Part shown: piece by piece, positions 11,340 to 23,050 of the stretch
How the letters are laid out: each line of letters opens with the position of its first letter
Numbering within the stretch: position 1 is the stretch's first letter
Assembly: GCA_003313425.1 (NCBI GenBank)
Contig: NHZP01000027.1
Location: forward strand, 248,001 to 312,000
Direction: 5' to 3'
DNA length: 64,000 bases
Origin: Pseudopyrenochaeta lycopersici
Lineage: Eukaryota; Ascomycota; Dothideomycetes; Pleosporales; Pseudopyrenochaetaceae
Program-made: the position numbers and the translations under genes
Notes under the pieces: model-generated
What the model was told of the DNA's origin: nothing
Database searches by the model: none
The model's input: only the letters and a program-made list of their open reading frames with translations

Positions 11340-13188
11340 CTAAGTCCTTAGACTAAATATCTTAAAAATAAGCTAAAGTAGTATAATTTTACTTTACCTA
11401 CGCTTATAAAATAGACTTTCTTATAAAATTTAATAATAATAATAATAATTCTACGCCTATTAATAGTATAATAGATTCTTCGCTACCTTATTATAAGGAT
11501 AACTATTAGTTAATAGAAGAAATCCTAGACGCTGCGTACGCTAATAACACTATAGCTAAAAAGGCCTTTAAAGCTATTAATATAGAAACTACTAAATTAC
11601 TATTATAGTTTTATAAGAATAGCTACTATTTCTCTGCTGCAGACCTATTAAGTATAAGTAAAGGAGCTTCCTATCGCCTATAGATTAATAATACTAGGCT
11701 TTACGTGCCTCCTAACTTATAGTTACGCTAACGTATTATAGAGTTATATTATAACTATTAAATCGCTAGTTATAAGGGCCCTCGCAACATGTTCTTCCTT
11801 ATATGCTCGCAGTATTACTAGCTAAAGATGCACCTATTAATTAAATAGTATTATAACGCGTACGCTACTTATTGCTAAATAAAAAGCCCTTAAGATAGTA
11901 AGTATAGTTACTTATAGCTACTACTAGTGCCTTATAGACACCAGATAGAAATTTTAGTTAATTTTATTTAAGATTTACTTACCTCTTAGCTAGATAGCTA
12001 TACTTTTAAGAATATCCTCGTTATTATAGACTACCTTATAAAAAGATAGTATTTTTTTTTCCTACGTATAGCTGTACTATAGCTAAAGCTGCTAAGTGCT
12101 TTATAGAAGTCTTTAAAATATATAGTGTTCCCTTTAGTATTGTCTCCAACTACAGTTTCAATTTTATTAGTTAGTTTTAGAGGCAGGTCTGTAAGCAACT
12201 ACGTATCTAACAGTGCTTATTAATAGCCTATTACCCTGAAATAGATAGGCAGACTAAGTAGGTAAATTAAGCCTTAGAAATTTATCTTTATTAGTATATT
12301 ACCTACGCGTGAACTAGCTAGGCTGCCTAGCTTTACGTTACTACGGTTTAGGCTAATAATATCGTTAACGCCTTTATAAATATAACGCTATTTTTTATAG
12401 ATCTTAGATATTGCCTTTATAGTAGTATATACCTAGAAGAAAACTATAATAAAAAGCTTAGTAGCGTTATAGCTAGTAATAAAATCTAGGTAGATAAGCT
12501 TATAAACACCTACGTAGATCTAGTTACTTATTTATAAGAATAAATGCTATAGGCTTAATAAGAATAAGCTTACTATACTAATATCTCTTACTAATTAGTA
12601 CTAAAGTACGCTATTAGAGACTAAGGTATAGTTAATATAATTAATTAGTCTACTAAACAAGAATTAAATAAGCTAGACTTTAAGTAGGTAGGGCTTTACA
12701 GTGTTATAAAAGTTATCTATAATAGCTAGGCGTATTAATTAGACCTTCTACTAGATATATTAGGTAGCAGAGTTTTTCTTATATTTTACCCTAAGCTTCT
12801 TTAGCCTGCGCCTTTAAAAGGGCTTTTAGATTAAGCGCTAGCTTAGCTAGTAGCTATTAAGGTAATTAATCCTAACAGCGAGGTTTAAGATAAGTACCTT
12901 ATTAATAATTTTCTTAATTACTAGTAAACTAGTATTAAAGGCCGCTAAAAGCGCGAGTGGCAGTACCTAATTAAATAGACTAGATACCTAAAACCTACCT
13001 AGCACCTAGTAACTAAGTACCCTAATAACTATAATACTTATCTATTTTATTAGTAACAGCCTAATAAGCCTAAGCTACCTACTTATTATATACTTCTAAA
13101 TTAGTTACTACTTAATAAAGATAAGCTAGCTATAGAAGAGTCTCTTAGTAGTAATAAAAGTATCTAAAAGTTTTACTTAAGTTAGTGC

Positions 13189-13340
13189 GCCTTAATTTGC
13201 GCAGCCTTGCCTTAGTTTATACGTCTGCAGCCTTAATTTACGCGGTCTTGCCTTAGTTTATACATCTATAGCCTTAGTTTGCGCGCCTCTAGACTTAATT
13301 TACGGGCCTTTAGCCTTAATTGGCGCATCTATAGCCTTAA
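13189..13340 (+). repeat. degenerate tandem repeat between chromodomain and LTR
   Basis: About seven half-units of roughly 21 bp alternate the phrases CCTTAATTTGCGC and CTTAGTTTATAC, joined by GTCTGCAG- or GCCTTG-like spacers. They keep more G+C than the surrounding RIP-mutated DNA. Confidence 0.6.
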
Positions 13341-13679
13341 AATTGCTTACCTTTACCCTTACTCTACGCAGTATACCTTACTTTACGCGCTACGTCTGGA
13401 GACCTTATAACTACATAAAAATTATAAAGGTTACCCCTATATATATTATATAAAAGTCTTTAAGTTCTATTTTCGCGTTATAAGGTAAAAATATTAGAAA
13501 ATACTTTAGAGCTTAGCAATTTTATATAAGAAACTATTTAAACATACGCAGCGCTATATAAAGCCTATTACTAGATTTATTAAGTTAGAGACACTTAGAA
13601 GTAAATAGTTTTCTTATATTTTCTCTTAAATTTTTATCTCTTAGTTTAGAGGCCCTTACCATTTTAAAAGGGGGAGTTA

Positions 13680-13944
13680 TGTTAGGGTTTAATCCTTTTA
13701 GGTTACTAGACGCAGGTAAAAGGTAACGATCCTGCTAAGTTACTAGACGCAGGTAAGAGGTAAGAGTTACCTCTTACCTTTTAAATAGCTAGATAACTGG
13801 ATTGGGACTAGCCTGCTCCAGCTTATGTATATAGGCAGCACCTCTCCCCCGAAGGTGAGAGGTATCTGCTATTTTGTCTATTTCCTTTTAAATTGAGTTT
13901 CTTTAACTAAGACTGTCCTAACTGTGCGTGTTAACTGCCTTACA
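13680..13944 (+). repeat. probable 3' LTR of gypsy-3
   Basis: It begins TGTTAGGGTTTAATCC directly after the polypurine tract and probably ends ...GCCTTACA. A 20-bp phrase around gttactagacgcaggtaa occurs twice (about 13705 and 13740). There is no second copy in the window, so the right boundary is uncertain. Confidence 0.5.
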
Positions 13945-14858
13945 CTAACCTTTTATAAAAGTTTACGTCTTCTTATATAAGAATTTATCTAGTATTATAC
14001 TTTTTATAACGATTTAGTTAATTTTATAATACTTTTTATAGTAAGTATGTATTTATAACGTTTTAGCTTAATATACTAGTATTCTTTATTATTCATTACT
14101 TTATATAGAAAGTAAGCTATATTTATATCATATTCTCTATAGTAATAAACCTTTTTTAAAAATTAAGCTATCTTTATATACTATTTTATATAGTAACTTA
14201 ACTCTAACTCTAAAGTAAGCTATATTTATATAGTATTCTTTATAGTAACTAAATTTATATAATATTTATTATAGTAATTAACTTTCTATAGAGATTCTAG
14301 CTTAATAAAGTAATAATTTCTATAGTAACTAAGTTTCTATAGAGATCTTAGAATAATATAATATATTATAAATCTTTATAAAATATCTTAGCTAAGTATC
14401 TAACTCCATTAAGTAAAATATTATATAATTTATATTAGTAATAGCTAGTAATTCTTAAGGGAGACCTACTCTTTTTAAAAAAAATCTAAAAATAAATTTT
14501 TAAAGCAAAACGTAATCAAGAAACTTGAAGTATATTATATACTATATTAGGTAAGTGCCTAGCTATATTAGGTTAGATAATTAGTATTATCTAGTAGTAT
14601 AAGGTAGGTATTCTTTATAACAGAGAAATAGTCTACAAAAAAGTAATAAATAACTAAAATATATTATTCTGGGTAAACTAAGCCTAAATAGGAAATTATA
14701 AATTATAAAAGTTAGTAAAAGAATACTAAAAAAATAAATAAAAAATAAGAAATAGTAAAATTCTCTACTCTTACTTTCTCTACCTCTACTAGAACTTTCT
14801 CTACTAGAACTTTCTCTACTAGAACTTCTCTACCTCCAACAGAACTAAGTCTATTGTT
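13945..14858. other. AT-rich RIP-mutated DNA with short repeats
   Basis: No gene is visible. Variants of a phrase like aagctatatttatatagtattctttatagtaact recur between about 14100 and 14340, and a 15-bp unit (tctctactagaactt) is repeated three times at about 14784-14830. Confidence 0.5.
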
Positions 14859-16740
14859 AGTGCCTAGTAAAAAGTATATAGTAGCTAACGTATTATTATA
14901 GTACCTAAAACCTAATAGGTAGGGACTACTAGATTAGATAGAGGATAATTAAGAGGAATACGTTAAACACCTAATTAGCGTAATAGATAGGGCGCTACCT
15001 ATTTAAGGATGGGCCTTAAAGAGTAAATACTTAAATAATTAAGAGGAAATTGCCTAATTCTTCTTATTATTAAAACCTCTACTTAATCTTATAAGGAAGG
15101 AACTTTAAGTATAAAAAAAGAAAGCTATAAACTTCTTTATTAGAGATAGCTATCTATTTAGAAAATATTATACAATATTATAGTCTATAAGGTAGTTAAT
15201 AACTCTAACTTATAAGTAGTAGCTATAAGTAATATCTATAAAGTTATTAGATATTAAGGCGTTATAAGCGTATATAGTATAATAGTATAAAGGTATTAGT
15301 AGAAAAGGATATACAGTGACGTTAAGCTTTAAATATTAGCCTATAAAGAATACTAACTAAGATCTTTTAAGCGCATAGTAGATATACTTAGTAACACTAA
15401 TAGTTACGTACTATAAGAATTAATTATAATTAACGTAGTATATATACTAGAGTAAAATAGAAAGAGATTTCTAGTCCTTACTAAGGAATACCTATCTAGA
15501 TAAGTTAAAGGTCGCACAATCCCTAATAATAAGTCCTTAACTATTATAAAGTTTATCTATAAAGAAATTATATATAGGTAGAGTATAATAAGGAAATTAA
15601 TAGTAGATAGAGGACCTAATTTTACTAAAGTTATTATAGCCCTTGCTAAGATATATAATATTAGGCGCGTCTAATTATTAGCTTATAACCCTAAAGTAAT
15701 AGGTAAAGTTAAAAGTAGTTATAAACTAATTATAAATGCACTCGCTAAGTTACTAAGATTATAGATTATAAATCTCCTAGCTATGTTATTAGCAGATAGG
15801 ATATTAATCTAGGAATAAACTAGGTATTTAGCCTTCTAACTTATTACTAGATAAACCTTAGTCCTACTAATTAAGCTAGCCTTACTAACTTAGTAGATAC
15901 TTCTCTTCTACTAAATCTATAATAAAGAATATCTTCTTATAGTATAAGTAATATAGATTAACCTTAGGGACTAGCTTATAGAAGAGGTAGTTATAAAAAC
16001 TAAGTAAATACGTGTAGTAAAGAAGGAATACTAGGATAATTATAAAGAAATTAAATAATAAGAGATAAAGGATAGAGACTTAGTCCTACTATAAGATTTA
16101 ATACGTAAGATTAATATATCTAAGTTAAGAAAACTAACTATAAGATAGTTAGGTCTATATTAAATCTCAGAAGTATTTAAAGATTAAAGTACTTATAGAC
16201 TTAAAGACCTTAATAGATTAAGGTTTGCCTATACTACACTAGGTTATTATTTAAAGCCATTTATCTAGAGAGACTTATTAAATATAGCTACTAAAGACTA
16301 AAGAAGAATAAAATTATAAGAACTATTATTATAGGAAGAGGTACACCTCCTTTAAGAGCTACTAGCTTAGTTTAACTAGTCTTAAGATAAACTAGGTAAT
16401 AATAAGCCTAAAGTAGAGGGAGGTCGCCTATAAAACTTTAAATCTAAAAAATTAGTTAATTAAAACTTAGTTATAATATTAGATATAGTAACCTTCTTAA
16501 ATTATATATTAGTCTAAGTTATACTAAAGAGGTTAACTATAATAGAAAAAGAAATATATTCTAAAGAATTTATAGATTCTAAACCTAATATAATAACTAA
16601 AGATAAACTATTATAAGCTAAGAGATAGCTAAAAGTCTCTAAGTAAGAGAGGGGAAGGTAATATAAGTAAGTAAAACTACCTTATATATTTATAATATAA
16701 TAGGAAATAATTAGGCAGTAAGCTATTATAGATATAAATT
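14859..16740 (+). pseudogene. LongLTR copy A integrase/pol C-terminal remnant
   Basis: Read through RIP stops, this shows an integrase of the fungal gypsy type: an H2C2-like region, then a core with VDRGPNFTKV (about 15600) and a later LLADRI phrase (about 15790), matching the WADR-type integrases of ascomycete gypsy elements. It ends in a low-complexity tail. The homologous sequence in copy B is at about 29990-31853 on the minus strand. Confidence 0.7.
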
Positions 16741-16959
16741 TTAGATACCTAGCGTTGGTGTTACCTAATTAGGATCCGCCCTAGGTGCAACTAGCGTAAC
16801 CTAGGAAACCTTATAATTAGCTAACGCTCTAACTTTATATTTACGCCTACTAATAATAAAATAAATAGTTAAAAAGTAATAAAAATTACCTATCGCAATT
16901 AGTATAGGTAAAGGTAAAGTTAAGAAATAATATATAGTAACAAAAGGATAAAAACCTCG

Positions 16960-18542
16960 CCTGCAAAGCTTATTACTTCCCTTTATTAATAATTAATATC
17001 TTGCTAGCAGCTAACTATTAACGTTTACTAGACGCTGCTATATTTTATAAACTAGTTTAACTAAGTAAATAATTATAAGTAGTTCTAGGAGAGACCTACT
17101 AGGCACTCTACCTTAACAATCTATTGTGCTAAAACTCCTACCGCCGCCTTAAACTCTAGGCTTATTAGATAAGTTAGTAACTTAATTAAATATATCTAAC
17201 TAGCCTTAATTAACGCAGCAAATTACGCGTGTGCCTAATTATAGTATTAATTTCTAGAATTATAGATAATACGTTATACCTTAGAAGGGCAGGACTACGT
17301 TTAAAGACTTCTACGAGGAGCTAGTTAAGTAACTATTGCACGTTTAGAAACACATAGTAACTAAGTAAATATTCTCTTGTAGCTTATACGTTAATAAACT
17401 CCTTAACCTAGTTAGTGTGGCTGCTTAGGTATTTAAGAATAACGCGGCCCTTATAGCTAAATTCAGAGGTGTGCACTAGTTCAACGCCTAGTTTCTTATA
17501 GTTAAAGATATTAAGAACTATTAAGCTAAGTAAGGAAATAAGCTATAATTAGCTATAAGCTACCTTAAGAGCTTATATAGGCCTCTTTTTAATCAGGTTA
17601 TTAGTATATATAAAAGCTTAGTTATATATAGCTATTTAGGAGTTACTAACCTTATATTTCTCTTATAATAAGTTAAGATTATAGACCTTACACTGTACTT
17701 TAACATAGAACTTATCCTATAACTCTAAAATCTAAAGAGGCGTTAACTTAAGTTTATAAATATAACTAATATTAGTAATATAAAAGTAACTTTATAAATA
17801 ACTCTTACGTACATAACTTAGTTATAGGATAATAAGAACTTAAGGGTATTAGCTACTAAGAACAGAGTCTAAAAAGGTAATACAGACGTTTATACTTACG
17901 CGCGTAAGAATAATAAGTACCTATTCTAGAAAGGGGCACTAAAATAGTTTAAGAAGCTTAAATATTTAAGTAAAATGCAAGCTAATATAGTTATAAAGGA
18001 TAACTAATAGCTTATTAAATAAGGACTCTAGATACATGCGTGCGGGCTTATTATCCCTTAGATTCGCGCTATTAAAGCTGCGAGATTAAGAAAGTAATTA
18101 AGCTAGTCCTCTTACTAAGGCAGCCTAGGTGTATAGTTACCTATTAAGCCTTAGTAACTCTAAAGTAGGTTACAATTAATTAAGAGCTATTAGTATTTAT
18201 AGTACGCGTCTATTAAAAAGATTATCTAGTTCCCTTAACTTACTTCTTATCTAAAGGTAGAACTAATCTAATTAAATAATATTAGAGTAACTTTAAGAAA
18301 AGATATTATATATCTAAGTAACTAATTATAATTAATACTATGAGCCCTAGGACTAATTAGCTTAAGGTAAACTTGCGCAGCTACTTAATTTAGAGATAGC
18401 TAAGTAAGGATGCTTAAAGTACTTAACGTGAACCTAGATATCCTAGAAAGTATTACAAGATAAGAAGATTCTAGTATTCTAGCTTTTGCCTCGCACACTT
18501 CTTATAAGTATAAAAATAAGAAATCTATTAGAGCTAAGATAC
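16960..18542 (+). pseudogene. LongLTR copy A accessory ORF, 5' part
   Basis: First half of the extra coding-type region downstream of integrase. It has no open frame, but read-through gives a long, basic protein with runs such as FKDFYEELVK and LYRPLFNQVI. It is interrupted at 18542 by gypsy-2 and continues at 37696. See the copy B entry for the domain reading. Confidence 0.5.
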
Positions 18543-18931
18543 TGTAAAGATCTTTGAAGACTATCGGTGGGGATAGTCCGTGAGACCGCAAGGTTGGTTC
18601 TCTAGGATCGAGTGAGGGACTATATAGAAGGGGTTTAATACTAAGATAGTAAGAGGGTGCTTCTGTAAAGAGTACTAAGGGTTAAGAATAATTAGTATTG
18701 CTATTACTATACTATAGAGTATAATATTAAGTTAAACATAATAAGCTATAAGGGTTTATTACTGTAATCTATATATATAGAAGTTATGCACGTTGCTTAG
18801 TGTGCTTAAGGTGCTTAGTATCACTAATTATACTAATTAACTAAGCACGTCACGTGATCTCCGCTATTAGTCCAATATCTACGAGGTTCAACTAGGGTCG
18901 CTGGGCACAGGGCCTCAGCAGGATTGTAACA
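18543..18931 (-). repeat. gypsy-2 LTR, uninterrupted copy
   Basis: 389 bp, starting TGTAAAGATCTTTG and ending GGATTGTAACA. Its middle third is shared with the gypsy-1 LTR while the outer parts differ. It is the same length as the solo LTR at 62595-62983. Confidence 0.9.
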
Positions 18932-19079
18932 CCATCCCCCTCCTGTCCTAGCGCTGTCCTTAGTGCTTATTATATAACGCAGGCGTTTCCTACTTTTACT
19001 GCCTTATATCTCGCTATACCTAAATATCTACAGGTGTCTAGCACTATTTATTGTTAATGCCTTTATAATTTTATTAACT

Positions 19080-19600
19080 CCTTTAGGGAAGCTATAGTTT
19101 AGAAGTGTATAACGTGCGCAAAACATAATTAGGTGTGCAAAGTCTACGTTCGCTTAGGAAAATACAGCGAGTGCCTTTATTAAGGATAACGTTATAACGT
19201 GCAAGTTATAAAGTCTAAATTTAAATAATTAGTAGATTAAAAGACGAAGCTTTAAGAGTAAATAAAAGAATCTAGAGATGCGTAAGAGGTTATAATAAAG
19301 GCATATAAAAAAGCTCTAGAAGAGCTGCGCGTTGCTTAGGCTCGCGAGAAGTAGTTATAATAATAAATAGATTTAATTAATTAGCGCGCAGAGGAAGTAA
19401 TAGCTGTAGAAGAGCGGGATATTAAGGAGCAAGGAGCAGCGGAGGCCTTATTGCTTAAGAACGCTTCTAACGCCCTTAGTTTTAGTTTGTTGCCTAGCAC
19501 CTAGAGTATATTTAAGGGCTTTCCTCTTAAATACTAGGAGGCCCTAGTTAGCGATAGGCCCTTAGTAGTAGACCTAATAGTTTCCTCTAGGTCCTAACGT
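19080..19600 (+). pseudogene. antisense Cys-rich/coiled-coil ORF of gypsy-2
   Basis: Counterpart of the ORF at 4022-4409: plus strand, between pol and the LTR of a minus-strand element. Near 19105-19185 the frame reads C-x2-C-x6-C then C-x2-(C), within phrases CITCAKHN and LGKYSEC. A charged, Glu/Lys/Ala-rich helical segment follows (about 19240-19460, including QRAEEVIAVEERD) and then a Ser/Leu-rich tail. Stops of RIP type interrupt it. The two copies have diverged strongly in sequence yet keep the same layout. Confidence 0.5.
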
Positions 19601-19639
19601 TTTTTGAGGTTTGTTTGTTTTTTCTTCTTCTTCTTTTCC

Positions 19640-22600
19640 TCCCTTTCCTAATACTCTCTAATTTTTTGTTAGCAGTTTCTTAGATATTCTAGTAGTTCCT
19701 ACGTGCTCTTAGAGCTTAGGTATCCCTTCTATTTAACTAGGTAACTAAAGCTTAGTTCTAGATCGTTAAGTCTTCTGTTTTATTAGTACCCCTATATTTT
19801 CTTAACCTTAAACTTATTTTCTTCCTAAGGTTTGTACTAAAATATTCTTTGTAGTAGCGTTGCAAGGTTAGCTAGTTCTAACTTAGAAATATAGAAGCGT
19901 AGGTAGATCTTTACATCTAGTAGTAGCTTAAGTGTATAGTTTACTAGTCTATTCTATTCTTTAACTAAAAATAGTCTAACTTTAACGTAATTAAGTCCTT
20001 TACTTAGTTGCTTATTACGTAGATTTTTTATAAGTAAGTATGCTTTATCCCCCTTCTTTAGCTAAGGTGCTATTTTTCTTTTCTTATTCTAGTAAGAGAT
20101 ACTGTTACGTTATACTTTCTTAAGGTTTTCTTAGAGTTATTTATGTATTTTCTTTATTTCTTTAGCTATTTTTATAGCTACTTTAGCTTTTTTACTAGAA
20201 TATAACTTTATAAAGAGATTAGGGTGTCTCCTGTAGTTAGCAAAGAATAGTATCTTTCTAGTTAATTCTAATAATTTGTTATTATAAGCTAGTTATACTA
20301 TTAGTAATAGTAAGACCTAATTATTTTGTTATTAATTACTGTAAATCTTTAGGTAAGTTTTTATTATTCTGTTTATTCTTTCTATTTATCTATCTGTTTG
20401 TAGGTAATAGGCTGTTAATAACTTTCTCTTTGTCCTTATTATAGCTATTAAAGTAGACTAGAAGTTAGATATAAAGAGCTTGTCTCTGTTACTAATAATA
20501 GACCTAGGTATACTATAATATTATATTAATCTATCTAAGATAACAAACGCTAGTTATTCTATGTTATAGTTATTTCTAAATAGTATTATCTCTACTACTT
20601 TTATAAACCTGTAGACTATATTAAAGATAGCGTTATACTTAATTCCTATTACGGGATCTTTAGATAGTAGTAACCCTATTATAAAGTCTATAGAAATGTC
20701 TGCCTAAGGTTTATTAGGTAGCTCTATAGCCTGTATTTCTCTGTATAGTACGTAGGTACTGTGTTTATTCTTATAATAGTCCGCGTATTTTTTAATAAAC
20801 TATTTAACCTTAGCCTTTATATTTTTAAAGCTATAGTGTTGTTATATAAGTTCTATTATTCTCTTAATTCTAGGGTAAATATATACTAGGTTATTATAGT
20901 GTTATTAGATAATTACTTCTTATAATTCTTTAGGTACCTTAGACGTAATTATTATAGTGTTATTTAATAACTTATTAGGTCTTAGGCTTCTATCCTAGTT
21001 TACTTATAAGATAGCATTACTAACTATTACTTTTATTCTTATAATGCCTAATCTGCAGCTAAGAGTATTAGCTCTGCTATTATCCTTTCCTAGTATATAT
21101 ATAATCTTAAACTTATATTATCCTAGTATTTTAGCCTATCTAACCTATCTTTAGTTTAAATCTTTAGTAGTAGTAAAATTAACTAAGTTCTTATAATCTA
21201 TAAATATTATAAGATCTAAGTAGCTCTCTACGTAGATTTACTAGTAGTTAAGGGCGTTAATAATTACTATAAGCTCTTTATTATATATATTATAGTGTTC
21301 CTTAAGGTTTGTTAATTTCCTTAAGTAGTAGGTAATTAGGTGCTATTTTCTATTACGTTCTTATTTTACTATTACACCTAGTATAAGGTCTAAGGCGTCT
21401 ATTTTAAACTATAAGAGTTCTCTTATTTAGAATATAATTAATACTAGTAGTATAATATAAGCTTCTTTAAGCATCTAAAATACTTTCCTTTATTAATCTC
21501 TTTATTCTTATTTTATTTTTTTCTTTATTAGTTTAGTAAGTAGGATAGACTTTTTAAAGAAGTCTTTAATAAACTGTTAGTTAAAGTTAATAAATCTTAT
21601 AAATAACTATATATCTTTAACTATTTTAGGTTTAGGCTATTCTTTTACTACTCTTATTTTTTCCTTACTTATCTTTACTCTATATACACCTACTATATAT
21701 CTTAAGAATTTAACTTCTTCTTTATAGAACTTATATTTCTTAGGTTTAAGTAGTAACCTAAATCTTCTTAAGTAGGTAAGAACTATTTTAACGTGCTTAA
21801 TATATTCCTATAAATTATTAGAGTATATAAAGATATTATTAAGGTATATAATAATAAATATATCTAAGTGCTCTCTTAATACGTTATTAATAAGTACCTA
21901 GTATATAGCTAGTGCGTTAGTAAGACTAAAAGGTATTACTATATACTTATAGTAGCTATAGCGTATTCTAAACGTAGTCTTCTATTCTTTACTTTTTTTT
22001 ATATAAATAAAGTTATATACTTCTCTTAAGTCTAACTACTATAAAGACTTTTATAAAGGCTAGTTAATCTTATAGTTCTACTATATTTAGTAGAGGGTAT
22101 TAATTCTTTATTATAATATTATTAAGTTTCTAGTAGTTAATATATAATCTTAACTTCCTATTTTTCTTTAGTATAAATAATATAGGGTATCCTACTAGTA
22201 ATTGTAATTCTCTAATAAATCCCTTTTTTAAATTTATTTCTATATATTTACGCAGGGTTTTAAGTTCCTTTTTTAATAAGCTGTAAATTAGGCTAAAAGT
22301 TAGTTACTTTCCTTCTTATAGGATTATCTTATAATCCTAAAGTTAATATTTAAGTAGTGCTTTTATACTTATCTCTTCCTAAAAGAGTAACTTGTATTCT
22401 TTATACTTATTAGGGATTACTAGAGTTACGCTTTACTCCTTAACTCTAGCTTGTTAGTCTAAGGGCCTCCTATTAGTACCTACTAAGTCAGACCCTTATA
22501 TTCTAAGGTCGTCCTTATTTAAAGTAAGAATTCTAATTATTATCTTCTTATCTACTTAGGCACTTAGCTACAGCGTAGGTTTACTTATAGTTACGTCTGT

Positions 22601-23050
22601 TCTATAGTATTTAAATAAGAACTTCTTCTTTTTCTAATTTATTTCTAGACTATATTCTCTTAACTATAAGAGTCCTAGTATTATATTATATTATAATAGT
22701 CTAAAGACGTCTAGGTTAATTATTTCCCTATAGTTCTAGATAATAAGTTACACGTTCTATACCTTGTATATAATTACAGACTCTAATAGTATTAGTTATC
22801 TATTAGCTACTATTAATAGATATAGTACTAATTTTAATAATAAGATAAGGCTAGCTTATTCTATCGCTTACGCAGAAATATAGCTCTGTTATACTCTAGA
22901 ATCTACTAGTACCTTTATCTAGCTTCTATTAAGCTTAATATTTAGCTTAAGAAGTCCTTATATACCTATTATATACAGAGTTTACAATTCTTACCTATTA
23001 GAAGGCGCGACTCTAAAAAAGATTCCTCTTAGTACCTATTTAGTGTCTTA
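19640..23050 (-). pseudogene. gypsy-2 pol remnant
   Basis: Collinear with gypsy-1 pol. The YLDD box reads YLNN at 21835-21846, and the chromodomain lies at about 19690-19860. RIP-type stops occur throughout. Confidence 0.75.

Larger units (their letters stand above)
11340..13944 (+). mobile_element. gypsy-3: 5'-truncated gypsy fragment with integrase, chromodomain and 3' LTR
   Basis: Plus-strand remnant of another Ty3/gypsy chromovirus. Read through stops, it shows a pre-integrase segment (about 11500-11700), an H2C2-type integrase zinc finger and integrase core (about 11700-12350; the phrases YKGPRNMFFLI and FKNILVIIDYLIK are visible), and a chromodomain-like WQYLIK segment near 12957-13030. 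A degenerate tandem-repeat tract, a polypurine tract (aaaaggggga, 13666-13675) and a terminal repeat complete the 3' end. The reverse transcriptase and gag are missing, and an unrelated LTR abuts on the left. Confidence 0.75.
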
